Part shown: positions 1 through 11,105 of the stretch, one piece after another | Position numbering within the stretch: the first letter of the stretch is position 1 | Layout: every line of letters starts with the position of its first letter | DNA from: Mesorhabditis belari | Lineage: Eukaryota > Nematoda > Chromadorea > Rhabditida > Rhabditidae | Assembly (NCBI GenBank): GCA_958450365.1 | Contig: CAUEEP010000731.1 | Span: forward strand, 390,001 to 454,000 | Length of the DNA: 64,000 nucleotides | Reading direction: 5' to 3' | The notes under the pieces: generated by a model | Told to the model about the DNA's origin: nothing | Database searches by the model: none | What the model saw: the letters and a program-made list of their open reading frames with translations, nothing else | Translations under genes and position numbers: made by a program

Positions 1-2978
1 CTTTTATTAGCTCTATCTACTGCTGAAATATTTTTGGAAGAGTTAAATATAAAAGGGGTCAAGACAGGACAAGACCGACGTTTGGTACTTATACTCTGCC
101 AAGAGTTTTATTCAACAATTTACTAGGCGATTTATTTAAACTTATTAACCTTTTCAGCATCAACTCACCGCAATGAGAGCAGTAGCCAAGACGAACTTGA
201 ACATCTTTGAATACAAAGCAGAAGTTGTTGCTTGTCGATTCCCCTCACCCCTTTTTATACTGCTCTTAATTTATGTTTTCCCAAAAAAACATTGTCAACT
301 TACACTAATGTTATTCAATTTATTAGCTGCCAAATGACTAGAAAACATTTTGCTTTTAGAAATCAAAAGAAGAGGCTGAGAAGCTGAATAAATAGTGGAG
401 GATTTGGAGAAAACACGAAGAAATCACTGTGCGGACATGTTCTTTTTTGGGGAAATAAGTATGTCTAGCTGCAAATAGAATGCTCAAGATTGGAATCAAC
501 TTTTACTTGATTCATTTAGGGTATTTTGAGTGTTTTTAGCTTGAGCGCTACTTTAGTTACTGTAGCAAAAGATTAGACTGTTTTCTGTTTGTTTAAGCTA
601 TAGTCGACTTGATTAGATAGAGCAAATCTAGCTATCTATAATTCCTTTGTGCTTATGTTTGAGCCAAAAGTGGTGTTTACGGGTTAGGAAAAGCCTGACA
701 AAATAAAAATAAAAAAACAACAGTTTTAAGCTTTGCAAGAACTGGGCGAGTGGATCGTTTTTGGGTCGTGTTTTGTGCTTTCGCGTTTTTGTAGTTTCTC
801 ACGGGTAACACTTGATTATCGATTACAGGGAAATAAAGTAGACTTGTGAAATGTTAGTTTAAAGCTGTTATGAACTGTGCTTGAAGAAACGAAATTGAAA
901 ACATGCAAGTAGAAACGTTTTCGAGATAATCTCGTCCCCAGTGACTTCTGGTTGCTCGCGAATCTCACAACTATTGCTATTCAACAATTATGGAATACCG
1001 TCTTGAGTTTTGCTACAAACCGATAGAACAAAATCTCTTAATCTGCCCCGGTTTTAGAACGTGAACTTAAGTTAAGTTACTTAATCTTAAGGAGTGTCTT
1101 ACATCATCAAAGTTGACTTAAGATCAATTTAAAAAATAAGTCGATATTGTAAAACAAAGACTTTATTGTTTTTAGATTGCTAGTTTTTGACATTTGAGGT
1201 GTTTTGCTTTTTCAGCTTTTCAGCAATCAGCTTTTTTGTAACTCATTCAATCTTTTGTAGCTACTTGGTTCAACCACTCGAACCTTCAACATAAAACATC
1301 ACCAATCCAGAACTGTCCAAGCAGACTCATTTCTATTAGCTTATCAATTTGTATTAGCCTTTTCTATTTACGCAAAACTTTATTAACATCACAAAAAGTC
1401 TACTAGATTCAAGGAAACGCTTTGTAGAGTTCAACTCAATGCATCAAGTGCCGCTAAAGCCTCCGTGGAACAATGAGCGAATTCAGAGAGCTGAAATTTG
1501 AGCTGAGAGCTGTTTAAATAGTTTTTGGATAACTCAAAAAACATTGATTTGTTAAAATATACAATTTCTGTCAACAAACCCTATGCTTGACGATCAGTTT
1601 GAAAAATTTGACCGCTATTTTGGTCGAGTTCGGCGAATCGCAGAGTTTCCCCGTTTCGATCACTCGACACTTCATGATTTTCACTTTTTCACTAAACTAT
1701 GTTCTGTCAAAATGTTTCTTTTTTGTTCTGTCCAACCTGCAATCACTTTTCGGAGTCGATAGTCCACAAGTTTGTTCGATCTGTGCCTCTTTGTCCCCAG
1801 TCACGCATTCCAGAATTGGAGTCACTAAAGATTTGAATTTAAAGCAGGTTGCGCTAATTTTTGTAATGTTTAAACTTTTGGCTTACTAGTTATTACTAAT
1901 CTTAAATTTTTACATATTGATATTAATAAAAACACGAACTTTCCTTAGCGAGCTCTCGATATTCATCAGTGTAATAAACGTGGCCTGTCGGAGGAGTTCA
2001 GCTGATAGACTTGCTTTGTTTCCAACAAGTTTTTCGTATTTTCTAAGAAAAAAAGAGAAAGCCTTAGCCTTGGTTTTTCGATTGGAAGTGACTAAAAAAG
2101 AAAAATTAGTATAGAAAATGGTCTCCTCGAATCGAAAAGTGCCATAAGTAAAGTGATTGGTTTCTGTATAAAAACGTAGCAATGCTAAAACTTGTTCGTC
2201 AACTCACTCGCAAAACTCCTTTGTCGGTGGCTCATCGGGATTCGCTCTAATTGTAGCTGCTTCAATACCTCAAAAGTTAAAAACTTTTGTAATAAGATTT
2301 AGCATGATTTACGATAAACTAGCAGATAGAAAGCCGATTTGATCACAGTCACCTGTTAGGGCTGCTGCTTTTCATCTTTGATTTCTATTTATTTTCATTT
2401 TTTTTGATGAATACAGTTAACTTAAGTCAGTGTTGTTGTGTTGTGTTGTTGTGAAAGTCAGTGTTGTTGTGTACCTAGTTGTGAAACTTGTTTTTAGTAA
2501 ACTTTCTAACTTTTCACTTACCTCGACAATCAAAAATTACAACCAACACAAAGAAAAGTGACAATAATGGTAGAATCGACATCTTTAAGCAAAATGCAAC
2601 AAATGACAATGTTATTTTAAAATGAACTGTACAATGAGGGTTTGTTGAAAAAGGTTTTTATATGTTCGTCTCTTTTCATTGTTTCTCTAAGAAGTTCATC
2701 TTGTTTTTATTCATTTTGTGAAAAACAAACACAAGAAAATCAAAAGGATATTTTTGTTTTGTTTCATAAAAGCGAGAGAAATGACGTGAATTGAGAAAAT
2801 GATGAGATGTGTTTGAACAAAAATTACAGAAAATCCAAGAGGAATCAACTGGGAAACGTTTATTAAAACTGGCTTGTCCATTTCTAAGTCAAATGTATCG
2901 ATCTTTGCTCAGAAAAAGCCGATCAATTCACTATTTTACGTCAATAAAATGATTTATTTAATAAAGTTGTACAAAAAA
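1..2978. other. no recognisable gene
   Basis: AT-rich DNA with stop codons in all frames at short spacing and no family that I recognise. A short minus-strand stretch near 2180-2250 is open and bounded by a GTGAGT-type donor, and an ATG at about 172 follows a TTTTCAG acceptor. Neither leads to a longer model, so I leave the stretch unannotated. Confidence 0.4.
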
Positions 2979-2980
2979 TA

Positions 2981-3285
2981 TTAGGTTGGCAAGAAAGTTC
3001 GTAAAAAAGTTTGCACTTTTGCAGTTTGTGATTTCTCAAAAACCAAGCCATCAATTCTTCCCAGATTTTTTGATAAACTTTACTATATTTCAAAATGTTT
3101 TTGGCAAAAAAAATAAGAGATTTCTTCAGCTGAAGTGACTTGAGTGACCAGCCTTTAAACAAGTCTTTAATGGGTTTATGGATTGTTCAAAAAGTGAGCT
3201 AAGCTGAAAAATAAACCATTTTTCAAAAATCCCTAAAATTTTAAGAGAAAGCTGCACTCATTTCTCTAAGCCATAAGCCGCCAAA
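2981..3285 (+). mobile_element. truncated mariner-like element, left end
   Basis: Begins after a TA with TTAGGTTGGCAAGAAAGTTC, a mariner-type terminus, and continues with sequence closely matching the left part of the element at 10314-11105 (for example the stretch shared by 3030-3075 and 10350-10400). No matching right terminus is found before the kinase-block sequence resumes near 3286, so it is a fragment. It lies upstream of CHK copy A. Confidence 0.55.
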
Positions 3286-4590
3286 ATGTACCTTGGACGG
3301 GCATCAGAAACAGGCAGAGTTTTGTGCTAAAATGTGTTGTAATCGGCTTTTTTTGATCAAATCGTCGATCAGATTTATCAAAAAAAGGTAAAAAAGATCG
3401 GATTTCCCGTCAAAAGTCAAGAGAAATTGTGATTTTGAGAGAAAAGGAGAGAAGTTTTCTCTCTTTTTCTCAACAATGTGACTGAATTGTGCAATATTGG
3501 AGTTGGATTGGGGAAAAAAATTATCATAATCGACGATCGCATCATTTATTTTGGCTGGATTGGGGAAAACTTTATTTAAGCCAACCCTTAAGACCTACGC
3601 CGATTACCTTTTTTGGTCTCATTTTGGTATGCCTCCTTTTGAAACATCGCCTTTTAACTCTACTTTCACTTTTGAAACATAACTTTAAAATTTTTAACTT
3701 AAAAAGAAGTTTCTAGACTGCAAATGAAAAAGCATTTCTCTTTTCCCTGACATTCGTTGTATCAATGTATCAACTTTCTGTTGGATATTTTGAATAAAAA
3801 CTAAAGGCAAGGTTGTTTCAAGAAAATTGAAACGTTTTAGAAAATGTGCTCTCATATACAAAGGCAACAATTCGTGATATCTCTAATTGAAGCAAAATCT
3901 ATTCATTTCTGTCAGCAGAGTTCCTTTATCTTGTTCTTAAATTGAGAAAAGAGTCTAGAAAGTTGGTGCTAATATTTTTTTTTACTAACTTTTTCAACTT
4001 TTTGACCTTAGCAACTTTGAAACAAAGCGTTTTGACCTTTGCGAGTGGAAAGTTGAACCCTTTCATTTCATTTAGAAAACCCTTTGAATACGAATTTCAA
4101 AAATAACATCATGTCCTTAATTCCAAAATATACAATACCCAACTTTTTTTCTTGTCAAATATTAGAAATTGGAGTTCCGCGTCTACTGAGGTGAGTTGTT
4201 CCCTTTTGAGGTGGTCAAATTTGAGACTAGACCTTTTGTGATCTTGCGTTATTTCATCATCCATATAAAGAAACGGGAACTTTCCCAATGAAACGAACAT
4301 TTTATTTCAAACCTTGTAACTTCATTTTATTTCCAGAGTTGATTTCTTCTTCTTCATTTCTTCTTCAAAAATTTTTAAACTGTACCTGCTTGGGGACTTT
4401 TTTTAATAACATTTTCTGATCTCTATTCAACTTTCACGATTTCCCATCAAATCAATCCATCAAAATCGCCCGCTACCAAATTTTTTATTGTCGAAAATCG
4501 GCTGATCTGATCATTTTATTTCCAGAGTTGAGTTTTCAATAATACTATTCTCTACTCAGTCATTTCTCTTGCAATAAGTTGAAACTCGTT

Positions 4591-4600
4591 CTTTTTTCAG
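4591..4600 (+). promoter_or_regulatory. probable trans-splice acceptor of CHK copy A
   Basis: CTTTTTTCAG ends only 8 bases before the ATG at 4609. The same arrangement is kept on the minus strand in copies B, C and D (TTTTTTCAG or TTTTTTTAG then 8 bases then ATG). In nematodes a strong acceptor this close to a start codon with no coding exon upstream is typical of spliced-leader addition. A cis-spliced non-coding exon is the alternative. Confidence 0.5.
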
Positions 4601-4608
4601 AGTACAAA

Positions 4609-7600
4609 ATGGTGCTCACCAAGGCGGAAAAGGCAAAAAACGATGAGCAAATCATCAACACGGCGATCACTTGGGAGATTTTAGAGGTAAGGAAATCAAG
4701 AAATTCTTGTCTATCTTTTTAGGCATTGAACTTTAAGCAGAATTTGTAATTCTAATTTCAAGGAAATCCCTGAACAAAATGCATAGTTGAGCCTATGATT
4801 AACAGTTCAAAAAATCAAATTTCCAGTACGATATGCAAAAAGCGTTCGGAAGTCTAGCGAAAATCGGTGAGAAACGAAGCGCTCAATTGATGGCTGACGG
4901 GAATGTGAGTGTTTCGTGGAAATGAGGGTGAATGGGAAGGAAATCTGCAATTTATCCATTCTTTGAGTTACAAATTAGCAATTAGAAAAGAAATGTGCAA
5001 TTAGGTTGTTCTGGTTAATCTAGCATTGATCGATTGAAAGCAAAAAATACAATTCACCTATTTTAGGGTTATGTTTCATACATCGCTTTGGTTGTTTTTG
5101 ATTGGACGACTGATCGAGATCTTCTACCCGAGAAAGCCGTGCTAAAGGTTAATTTTAAAGCGAATCGGGTCCACTGAGGAGGCTTTTTGTCAATTAGACT
5201 TATAAAAGAGCAATCAAATTAAAGCATTAAACTTCATCTCGAAATAAAAGGTTATTGGAATTTAATAAAATTCCAGTTTCACGTTTGATCGACTTAAAAG
5301 AGAAATTAATTGGCTAGTTTTACCATGGTCGTACTTCATTGTCAAATTGAAATCTTAACTGAATCCCTCCAGATCACCTCTTGCGACAAAATGGAGATCC
5401 TGATCAAGGAGATGCCGGGATTTGAGATGAATAATGTCAGAGAAAAATGCGCTGCGGTGAGAAATTTACCCAAACCCAAGGCATTGTTTCGAATCTCACA
5501 TTAATGGATTTATTTTAAATTTTTTTACTATCCAGGCCAGCGACAATGAGCTAAAATTCTACGAAAATGCCTTTAAAACGCTGAAATTTTCCAACGAGCT
5601 CCGCGTGCCGCAATTCTTTTGTGGACGAGATTTTGGCATTGATGGAGTGGAAGCGGGTTTGTTTCTAATTTAAAAAAATTTGAATGAACTTTCAACTTTA
5701 AGTCAAGCTATTGAAGGTTAAGAAAAGTTAATAAAGGCATTTATCAAAATAACAAAAGCAATTTCTAGGCTATTTCGCCATTGAGCACTTTGACAACGTG
5801 GAGAATCGCCACTTCTACAATAACATCCAAGAGTCGGCCGTTTTAGAGATTATTCGACAATTAGTCATCATTCATACGCATTGTGAGTTCAATGGAAACA
5901 AGTTGGCTTTGAAATTAAAAGTACTACAGATTTGTAAAGTTTGAACTTGGTTACATCTTTATTACAGTCGTCAAGTTAGACCTGAAAACAGATCCTTTGA
6001 AACTAGAAAATTTTAATCGATAAAGTAACCATTTGAAGCCTAATTTAGTCACAGATATTAGAAATAAAGCTGTTAATTAAAAAAAGATTTCAATAGGTTC
6101 ATTTCCTAACGAATTTCAGCCTACAATCATCCGGAAATGATGGGGAAAATGGACGGGAATGTGTACGAACAACTCTATGGCGATTTCGCCGACATAGAGG
6201 TTTCATTTTAGCAACTTTTTTTTGAGATTTATAAATGTTAATAGTTTCAATGGTTTAGTGTACTTTGCTCTCCGAATCCCGTTAAAATCCCCTTTCTAGC
6301 GCACTCAATTATTTCATTTTCCCTACAGGTGTCTCAAGGGAAAATAGAGAAATTGTAGGTTTGTGGGATCCGGAGAGCACAAAGTGCACACCGAACTTTT
6401 AAGTAGTTTAAATTGTATTTAAATTTCAGAAAATGGAAAAAGCTATCCACGAGGCGGGCACAACGTATCCAGAGCTGAAAGAGAAATTGGAAAAGCTCAA
6501 ATCCCAGCTGAAGCACTTTACGAATTGGGAGACCTATCAGAAGAAGCTGCATGAATCGTGTGAGTAAAAACTGAATAAATTTCAAGTTTAACGGCTAAAG
6601 CTTCTGCTTTGAGATCTGAGTCTCTTCTGGATTCGGCTCTATCCCAGAATTGTGTCCCAGTTGGTTTACTGGGACACATTTATTCTATTGCTGAACGGGT
6701 AAAGCTAATGGCTTGAAATAAGCAAGAAAACAGTAGGCCAGAGATGGGAATATTACTGCGAGCTATGCCAAGATTATGCTGTCGAGTCTCTGCAAAAAAA
6801 TTCGAGCCAATCCGTTGTGTTCCAGGCAAGACCCGAATGTTTTGCCACGGCGATTTGTGGACCGGGAACATGTTGTGGAGGAAAGATGAGGCGGGAGACT
6901 ATCGAATGTTGGTCATGATCGACTGGCAGGTGGATTGGCTGGGCAAATAGCTATTGTAGATCAATAGTTTCTTTGGGTGGATAGAGTTTACTTCGGCATT
7001 CACCGCAGGCTTTTGTTTGACCTGATTTTCATCATCTGTCAGTCAGAATTGAAATCTCTAAGATGCAAAGGATCCTTGAATTTGTAAGTGATTTTAACGG
7101 TAAACCCACTTATTAAGGACCTTTGTTTCAAAATGATGAATGAAGAAATCAAGCAAAGCAGTCCATCGCTAATTAGCAAGCATAGAAATATTTCAGCTCT
7201 TAGTTTTGAACTTCAAAATTAGCACCGAGCCTAGCAGCAAATGAACCAAGCGCGAAAAGCTCTTGTAGTTGAACGTGTCTCCTTTTTTAACCAGTCAACC
7301 TTTGCAGCTTTGCCACCTCGGCAATCCACTTGATGATTTGACCCGTTTGTTGACGAGCGCCATCTCGAAAGAGAGCTATTTGGAAAGGTTGGAAAGCTGA
7401 AATTTTGGAGAAATTTTATTTTAGACGAGATTTTTACTTGGAGACCTATTACAAATGGTTCAAAGAGAACACGAGTGGACACCCAATGCCCTGGGAATCA
7501 TTTGATGAGGTGGCATTGATTGGGGAGGTTCTATCTTTATATTTTTAGTTCTTGAAACAGTACGAACACGTCTTCATTTTGACAACCGTCATTTTTGGCC

Positions 7601-7928
7601 CACTTATGGCGAATTTTACGAAAATGCTCTTGGAGAAATGTCGAGGTGAGCTTGGGGGAAAGAAGAGGTTTCAAAGAGGTCGGCTTAAAATAAAATCGTG
7701 TACTGCGCTGATTTCCCAAAGAAAAACTGAAAATGCTGGTAGATAGATACCATGAATCAATTATCTAAGCTGGAGTTACCATTACGGTGATCTAAATGTT
7801 ATTACCATTATCATTATCCAAATCCATTTTCAGAAGAGGAAAAAGAAGCCGGCTTCAAATGTTATTGGGGGAAATTGGAGAACATGCTGGATGAGTCGAT
7901 AAAATACATCGAGAAATGGAATTGGTAA
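4609..7928 (+). CDS. CHK-kinase-like (DUF1679-type) protein, copy A
   Basis: Thirteen exons give 408 aa with every junction in phase: 4609-4686, 4827-4904, 5067-5147, 5373-5456, 5536-5656, 5769-5882, 6120-6199, 6430-6559, 6826-6929, 7308-7387, 7425-7509, 7549-7645, 7834-7928. The family is the nematode-expanded CHK/DUF1679 group, choline- or ecdysteroid-kinase-like small-molecule phosphotransferases; substrates are mostly unknown. The catalytic loop HGDLWTGN sits at about residues 263-270 and the metal-binding IDWQ at 287-290, followed by HLGNPLDDLTR, all as in the family, and length is normal. No signal peptide or membrane segment, so probably cytosolic. Intron 7 carries a MITE. Copies B, C and D on the other strand keep every exon boundary and length. 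The exon 8/9 junction is the least certain: a receptor-like open stretch inside intron 8 was not used. Detoxification or lipid-head-group phosphorylation is only inference. Confidence 0.8.
6258..6389. mobile_element. foldback MITE (GTGTACTTTG family), intron 7 of copy A
   Basis: Self-complementary element: the left end carries GTGTACTTTGCTCTCCGAAT and the right end its inverse (CCGGAGAGCACAAAGTGCAC), with internal arms around GCGCACTCAATT. The same element occupies intron 7 of copies B, C and D, so this insertion is older than the gene duplications. Confidence 0.75.
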
Positions 7929-8483
7929 TCAATTTTTGATTTTAAAAGTTATTTTTGATATAGATAAATATTTATTGAGTCGGGAAAATATTTCTTATTG
8001 AAATTTTGGAAAAACACAGTGATTTCATGGAAATCGGTGCAGTTTTGATCATTGCCCAATCATTTATTCCACTCTTGTTTTGTGGTTCTTCTTTCGTTCA
8101 TCTGATGCTTTTATTCGAACGCTTCCAACAGCATTATCCCCAAAATTATCAAAATTTTGGCTCGAGTGAGTTTTGTAGCAGTTTTAATACAAGTTTTGAA
8201 GTCATTTTGAACAAAGACTTGATTCACAGCAAAATACAATGTGCTTATTTGTTGGTTGTGATGTTTAACATTCAACTGAGTAACTAGCAAGATCATTCGG
8301 GGAAATCGTTTTTATTCAAAACAAAAACTGAGATAATCTGTCGAAAAAGTTGCCATTTTGAGACGAATAAAATTATCGATTCCCATGTGATTTCTTTTTA
8401 CAAGCCATCAGAGGATGAAAAAGTTTCAAACCAAAAGCTATTCTCTCATTTCTCAAAAACATCTCTTCGACAAATCAAACGTA
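7929..8483 (+). repeat. 3' flank of copy A, repeated five times in the window
   Basis: Non-coding sequence after the stop of copy A. It recurs in direct orientation at 21505-22061 without the kinase gene, and inverted 3' of copies B (about 16050-16330), C (about 26830-27112) and D (about 39570-40072). It marks the edge of the duplicated unit. Open frames here (for example 8006-8287) are not conserved between copies. Confidence 0.7.
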
Positions 8484-8692
8484 CAGTAGCGGACATTAAC
8501 TTACGATATTTTTTCTTCTTATCATAATTTTTTTTCTAAACACGCAAATGAGCTAAAAATCAAACTAATTGTGTAAAAACAATTGTATTTTGATATTCTG
8601 AGTTCAAAAACTTAATAGCATTAAAAAAAATTCTTTTAGAACAAATTTATTAAAGCTCGCGACGACATTAACTTACGATATTTTGAAAAAAC
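8484..8692 (+). repeat. left terminal inverted repeat of the Tc1-family element
   Basis: 209 bp, starting CAGTAGCGGACATTAACTTA, the inverse of 9864-10072 with about two mismatches. It contains outer and inner copies of the presumed transposase-binding motif, 172 bp apart. Confidence 0.9.
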
Positions 8693-8776
8693 GAATTAAT
8701 TTTTCTTATGTTGATTTGCTATACTTTATTTTTTGTTTGTTTATAATTTAATCTTTATTTATTTTCATTTTTAGAG

Positions 8777-9799
8777 ATGGGAAGAAGAAAACAGGTGTCA
8801 AAGGAGAAACGGGAGGGTGTGCTGCGACTTCACCAGCAACAGATCAAACAAGAGGCGATCGCCCAACTTTTATCGATAACCCAGAGTACTGTCTCGTCTA
8901 TTTTGGCTCTTTATCGACAAACTGGATCTACTGCTGCGAAGAAGAACAAAGGACAGCCTCGGAAGACCACTCCACGAGATGATAATCGAATTCTTGAGCT
9001 CTCCAAGATGGATCCAATGAAGACGTCAGTCGATATTCATGCAGAGCTGCCACAACGAGTGAAGGAAACAATCTCTCCTCGAACAGTACAGCGCCGACTG
9101 AACCAGGCAAAGATATTCGGACGACGCCCGGCTCACAAACCGTTAATTTCCCTCAAGAATCGCAGGCTTCGGGTGAAATTCGCTCAGGATCACGTTACCT
9201 GGACCCCACAACAATGGGCAAATGTACTTTTTACTGACGAAAGTAAGTTCAATTTGTTTGGATCTGATAGTATACACTTTGTACGACGTCCTCCAAATAA
9301 AAAATTTGATCCCAAATATATTTTGCCGACTGTGAAACATGGAGGTGGTAGCGTAACTGTATGGGGAGGCTTCTCGTCGCACGGATTGGTGGCATTGAAG
9401 CGCATAAACGGCATTATGGATCAAGATGTTTACCTAGACATCTTGCAAAATCATATGCTTCCAAGTGTGATTTGTTTTATGCCACCAAACTTCATCTATC
9501 AACAAGACAACGACCCAAAGCATACTGCACGTCGAGTTTCCCAATGGTTCACTCAACAAGGAATTCAATTAATGAAGTGGCCAAGTCAAAGTCCGGACTT
9601 GAATCCGATTGAACATTTATGGGACATACTCGAAAGAAGCTGCAAAGGGTTTAAAACGAAAAATTCAAAGGAAAAATTTGATCTTCTTGTCAAGAAATGG
9701 AGCGAGATCCCCCAAGTAACGACCGATAATCTCATCGCGTCAATGCAACGTCGCTGTAAAGCCGTATTTGATGCCAAAGGTTTTCCAACAAAGTACTAA
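8777..9799 (+). CDS. Tc1-family transposase, DD34E, intact
   Basis: Single 340-aa exon, the usual length for Tc1-type transposases (about 340). Residues 1-110 form the paired helix-turn-helix DNA-binding region, including a GRR-type basic motif near 115. The DDE catalytic triad is visible: D154 in LFTDESKF, D244 in QQDNDPKHT and E279 in SPDLNPIEHLW, with 34 residues between the last two. The C-terminus ends in a conserved RRCKAV helix. It acts in cutting the element at its inverted repeats and joining it at TA. No frameshift or internal stop. The start lies 84 bp inside the left repeat boundary, with no competing upstream ATG. Confidence 0.95.
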   Translation: MGRRKQVSKEKREGVLRLHQQQIKQEAIAQLLSITQSTVSSILALYRQTGSTAAKKNKGQPRKTTPRDDNRILELSKMDPMKTSVDIHAELPQRVKETISPRTVQRRLNQAKIFGRRPAHKPLISLKNRRLRVKFAQDHVTWTPQQWANVLFTDESKFNLFGSDSIHFVRRPPNKKFDPKYILPTVKHGGGSVTVWGGFSSHGLVALKRINGIMDQDVYLDILQNHMLPSVICFMPPNFIYQQDNDPKHTARRVSQWFTQQGIQLMKWPSQSPDLNPIEHLWDILERSCKGFKTKNSKEKFDLLVKKWSEIPQVTTDNLIASMQRRCKAVFDAKGFPTKY

Positions 9800-9863
9800 C
9801 GTTTTTACTCAATATTTATTGGTTATATGTTGTTAATTTTTTTTGCTTTATTTGTTGGAGCTT

Positions 9864-10072
9864 GTTTTTTCAAAATATCGTAAGTTAATGTCGTCGCGAG
9901 TTTTAATAAATTTGTTCTAAAAGAATTTTTTTTAAGGCTATTAAGTTTTTGAACTCAGAATATCAAAATACAATTGTTTTTACACAATTAGTTTGATTTT
10001 TAGCTCATTTGCGTGTTTAGAAAAAAAATTATGATAAGAAGAAAAAATATCGTAAGTTAATGTCCGCTACTG
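9864..10072 (+). repeat. right terminal inverted repeat of the Tc1-family element
   Basis: 209 bp ending in TTAATGTCCGCTACTG, the inverse of the left repeat. Inner motif at 9872-9892 and outer motif at 10044-10064. Confidence 0.9.
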
Positions 10073-10313
10073 TACATCTTTATCCATGGAAACAGAGGCT
10101 CTGCATCGAGGCTATTATGAGGCTCTGCATCGAGTCTACGCCCTGGACAGTCAATGCAATTATCAGGTAAGAAAAGCGAGAAAGGATTGAAAAATTTTTC
10201 GATTTTCGCTAATTACTGAAAGAAAAACTTATGCGGTTTTAGCTTAAACAAAAAAAAATAGAAGAATAACTCGATCAATTTGTTCCATCAACTTTATACT
10301 TTTGTTCTAAGTA

Positions 10314-11105
10314 TTAGGTTGGAAAGAAAGTTCGTAAAAAAAAAGTTTGCACGGTGATTTCTCAAAAACCAAGCCATCAATTCTTCCCAGATTTTTTGAT
10401 AAACTATGTTTCAAAAAGGTTTTGACAAAAAAATCAGAGTGGGCTTCAGGTAAAAAATAAGAGATTTCTTCAGCTGAAGTGGCTTGGTCACTTTTTGAGT
10501 GACCAGCCTTTAGACAAGTTTTTAATGGGTTTATGGATAGGAAATGGGTCCCATTTAAAACCTAAAATCAAGCGCATAAAATAGAGAAAATTTGTGGTTA
10601 AGGCAAATTTAATCTAATGCTTTAACTTTTCAGAATCACCTATTTTAGTAAACACTCAGTGCCAAGCGGATGACACCAAAAAAAAAATTATTTTTTGAAA
10701 TACAGCTTCTTTGTAAAAAAATTTTTGGTCAAAAATCGAGATTATAACGCGTATTGCTCATTTATGCTAGCTTTACCTCATAAGGATTTCTTCTGCTAAA
10801 GTGAGTGAAGTGAGTGAAGTGACTGAAGTGAAGTGACTGAAGTGACTGAAGCGACTGAAGTGAATTGGTCACTTTTTTAGTGCTCAGCTTTACCTCATAC
10901 CTCATAACATAAAAGTGAGCTGAATTTAAGCTCGAAAATAATCATTTTTCAAAAATCTCTAATTTTTAAAGGAAAGCTGCACTCATTTTTTTATGAGTGC
11001 AGCTCTCTGAGTTGTAAATAATAGAACAAAATGTTCTCGAATTAGAGCATTCGTTTCTAAGAAATTCCAGTGAAACTTTTTCCGAGAACTTTCTTTCCAA
11101 CCTAA
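10314..11105. mobile_element. non-autonomous mariner-like element (792 bp)
   Basis: Starts TTAGGTTGGAAAGAAAGTTC and ends with its inverse, GAACTTTCTTTCCAACCTAA, flanked by TA on both sides (10312-10313, 11106-11107). There is no transposase frame. In the duplicated unit only the right part survives (ending at 22410). The left half together with about 0.7 kb of neighbouring DNA is missing there. The 3' exon of the chemoreceptor gene on the minus strand reads into the right end. Confidence 0.75.
10800..10865. repeat. short tandem repeat, GTGACTGAA units
   Basis: About seven imperfect copies of a 9-bp unit (GTGACTGAA/GTGAGTGAA) inside the mariner-like element. The partner unit keeps about four copies at 22136-22165 next to its deletion breakpoint, which suggests that the deletion used the repeat. 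Confidence 0.7.

Larger units (their letters stand above)
8484..10072 (+). mobile_element. complete Tc1-family transposon (1589 bp)
   Basis: Flanked by TA (8482-8483 and 10073-10074). Long terminal inverted repeats of 209 bp (8484-8692 and 9864-10072) differ at about two positions. Each holds two copies of a 21-bp motif containing ACATTAACTTACGATATTTT, one at the outer tip (8492-8512) and one inside (8664-8684), an IR/DR arrangement. An intact 340-aa transposase lies between. The paralogous unit has the empty site at 22060-22061, so the ends and the TA duplication are confirmed by comparison within the window. Near-identical repeats and an unbroken frame indicate a young, possibly active copy. 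Confidence 0.95.

Noticed and set aside
6733..6825. Possible extra kinase exon with WEYYCELCQDYAVESL.
   Set aside because: It is open in all copies but cannot be joined to the HGDLW exon with canonical sites in the right phase, so it is treated as intron 8.
6744..6950. Open frame reading MGILLRAMPRLCCR into HGDLW in copy A, B and D.
   Set aside because: In copy C this frame has a TGA near the start. The simple intron 6560-6825 joins exon 8 to the HGDLW exon in phase in all copies.
7528..7548. A 21-nt intron between GEV and FLKQ in the kinase genes, with copy D having lost its donor (GT to CT).
   Set aside because: A 39-nt intron starting at GTGGCA (7510 in copy A) keeps phase and has GT and AG in all four copies, including D. 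The ultra-short intron is not needed.
9143..9777. Minus-strand frames within the transposase gene.
   Set aside because: Shadows of the intact 340-aa transposase on the plus strand.
10087..10166. Possible first exon METEALHRGYYEALHR with a good GTAAGA donor just after the Tc1 element.
   Set aside because: The unit 2 copy reads in a different frame and has no continuation; the repeated GAGGCTCTGCATCGAG looks like a local duplication.
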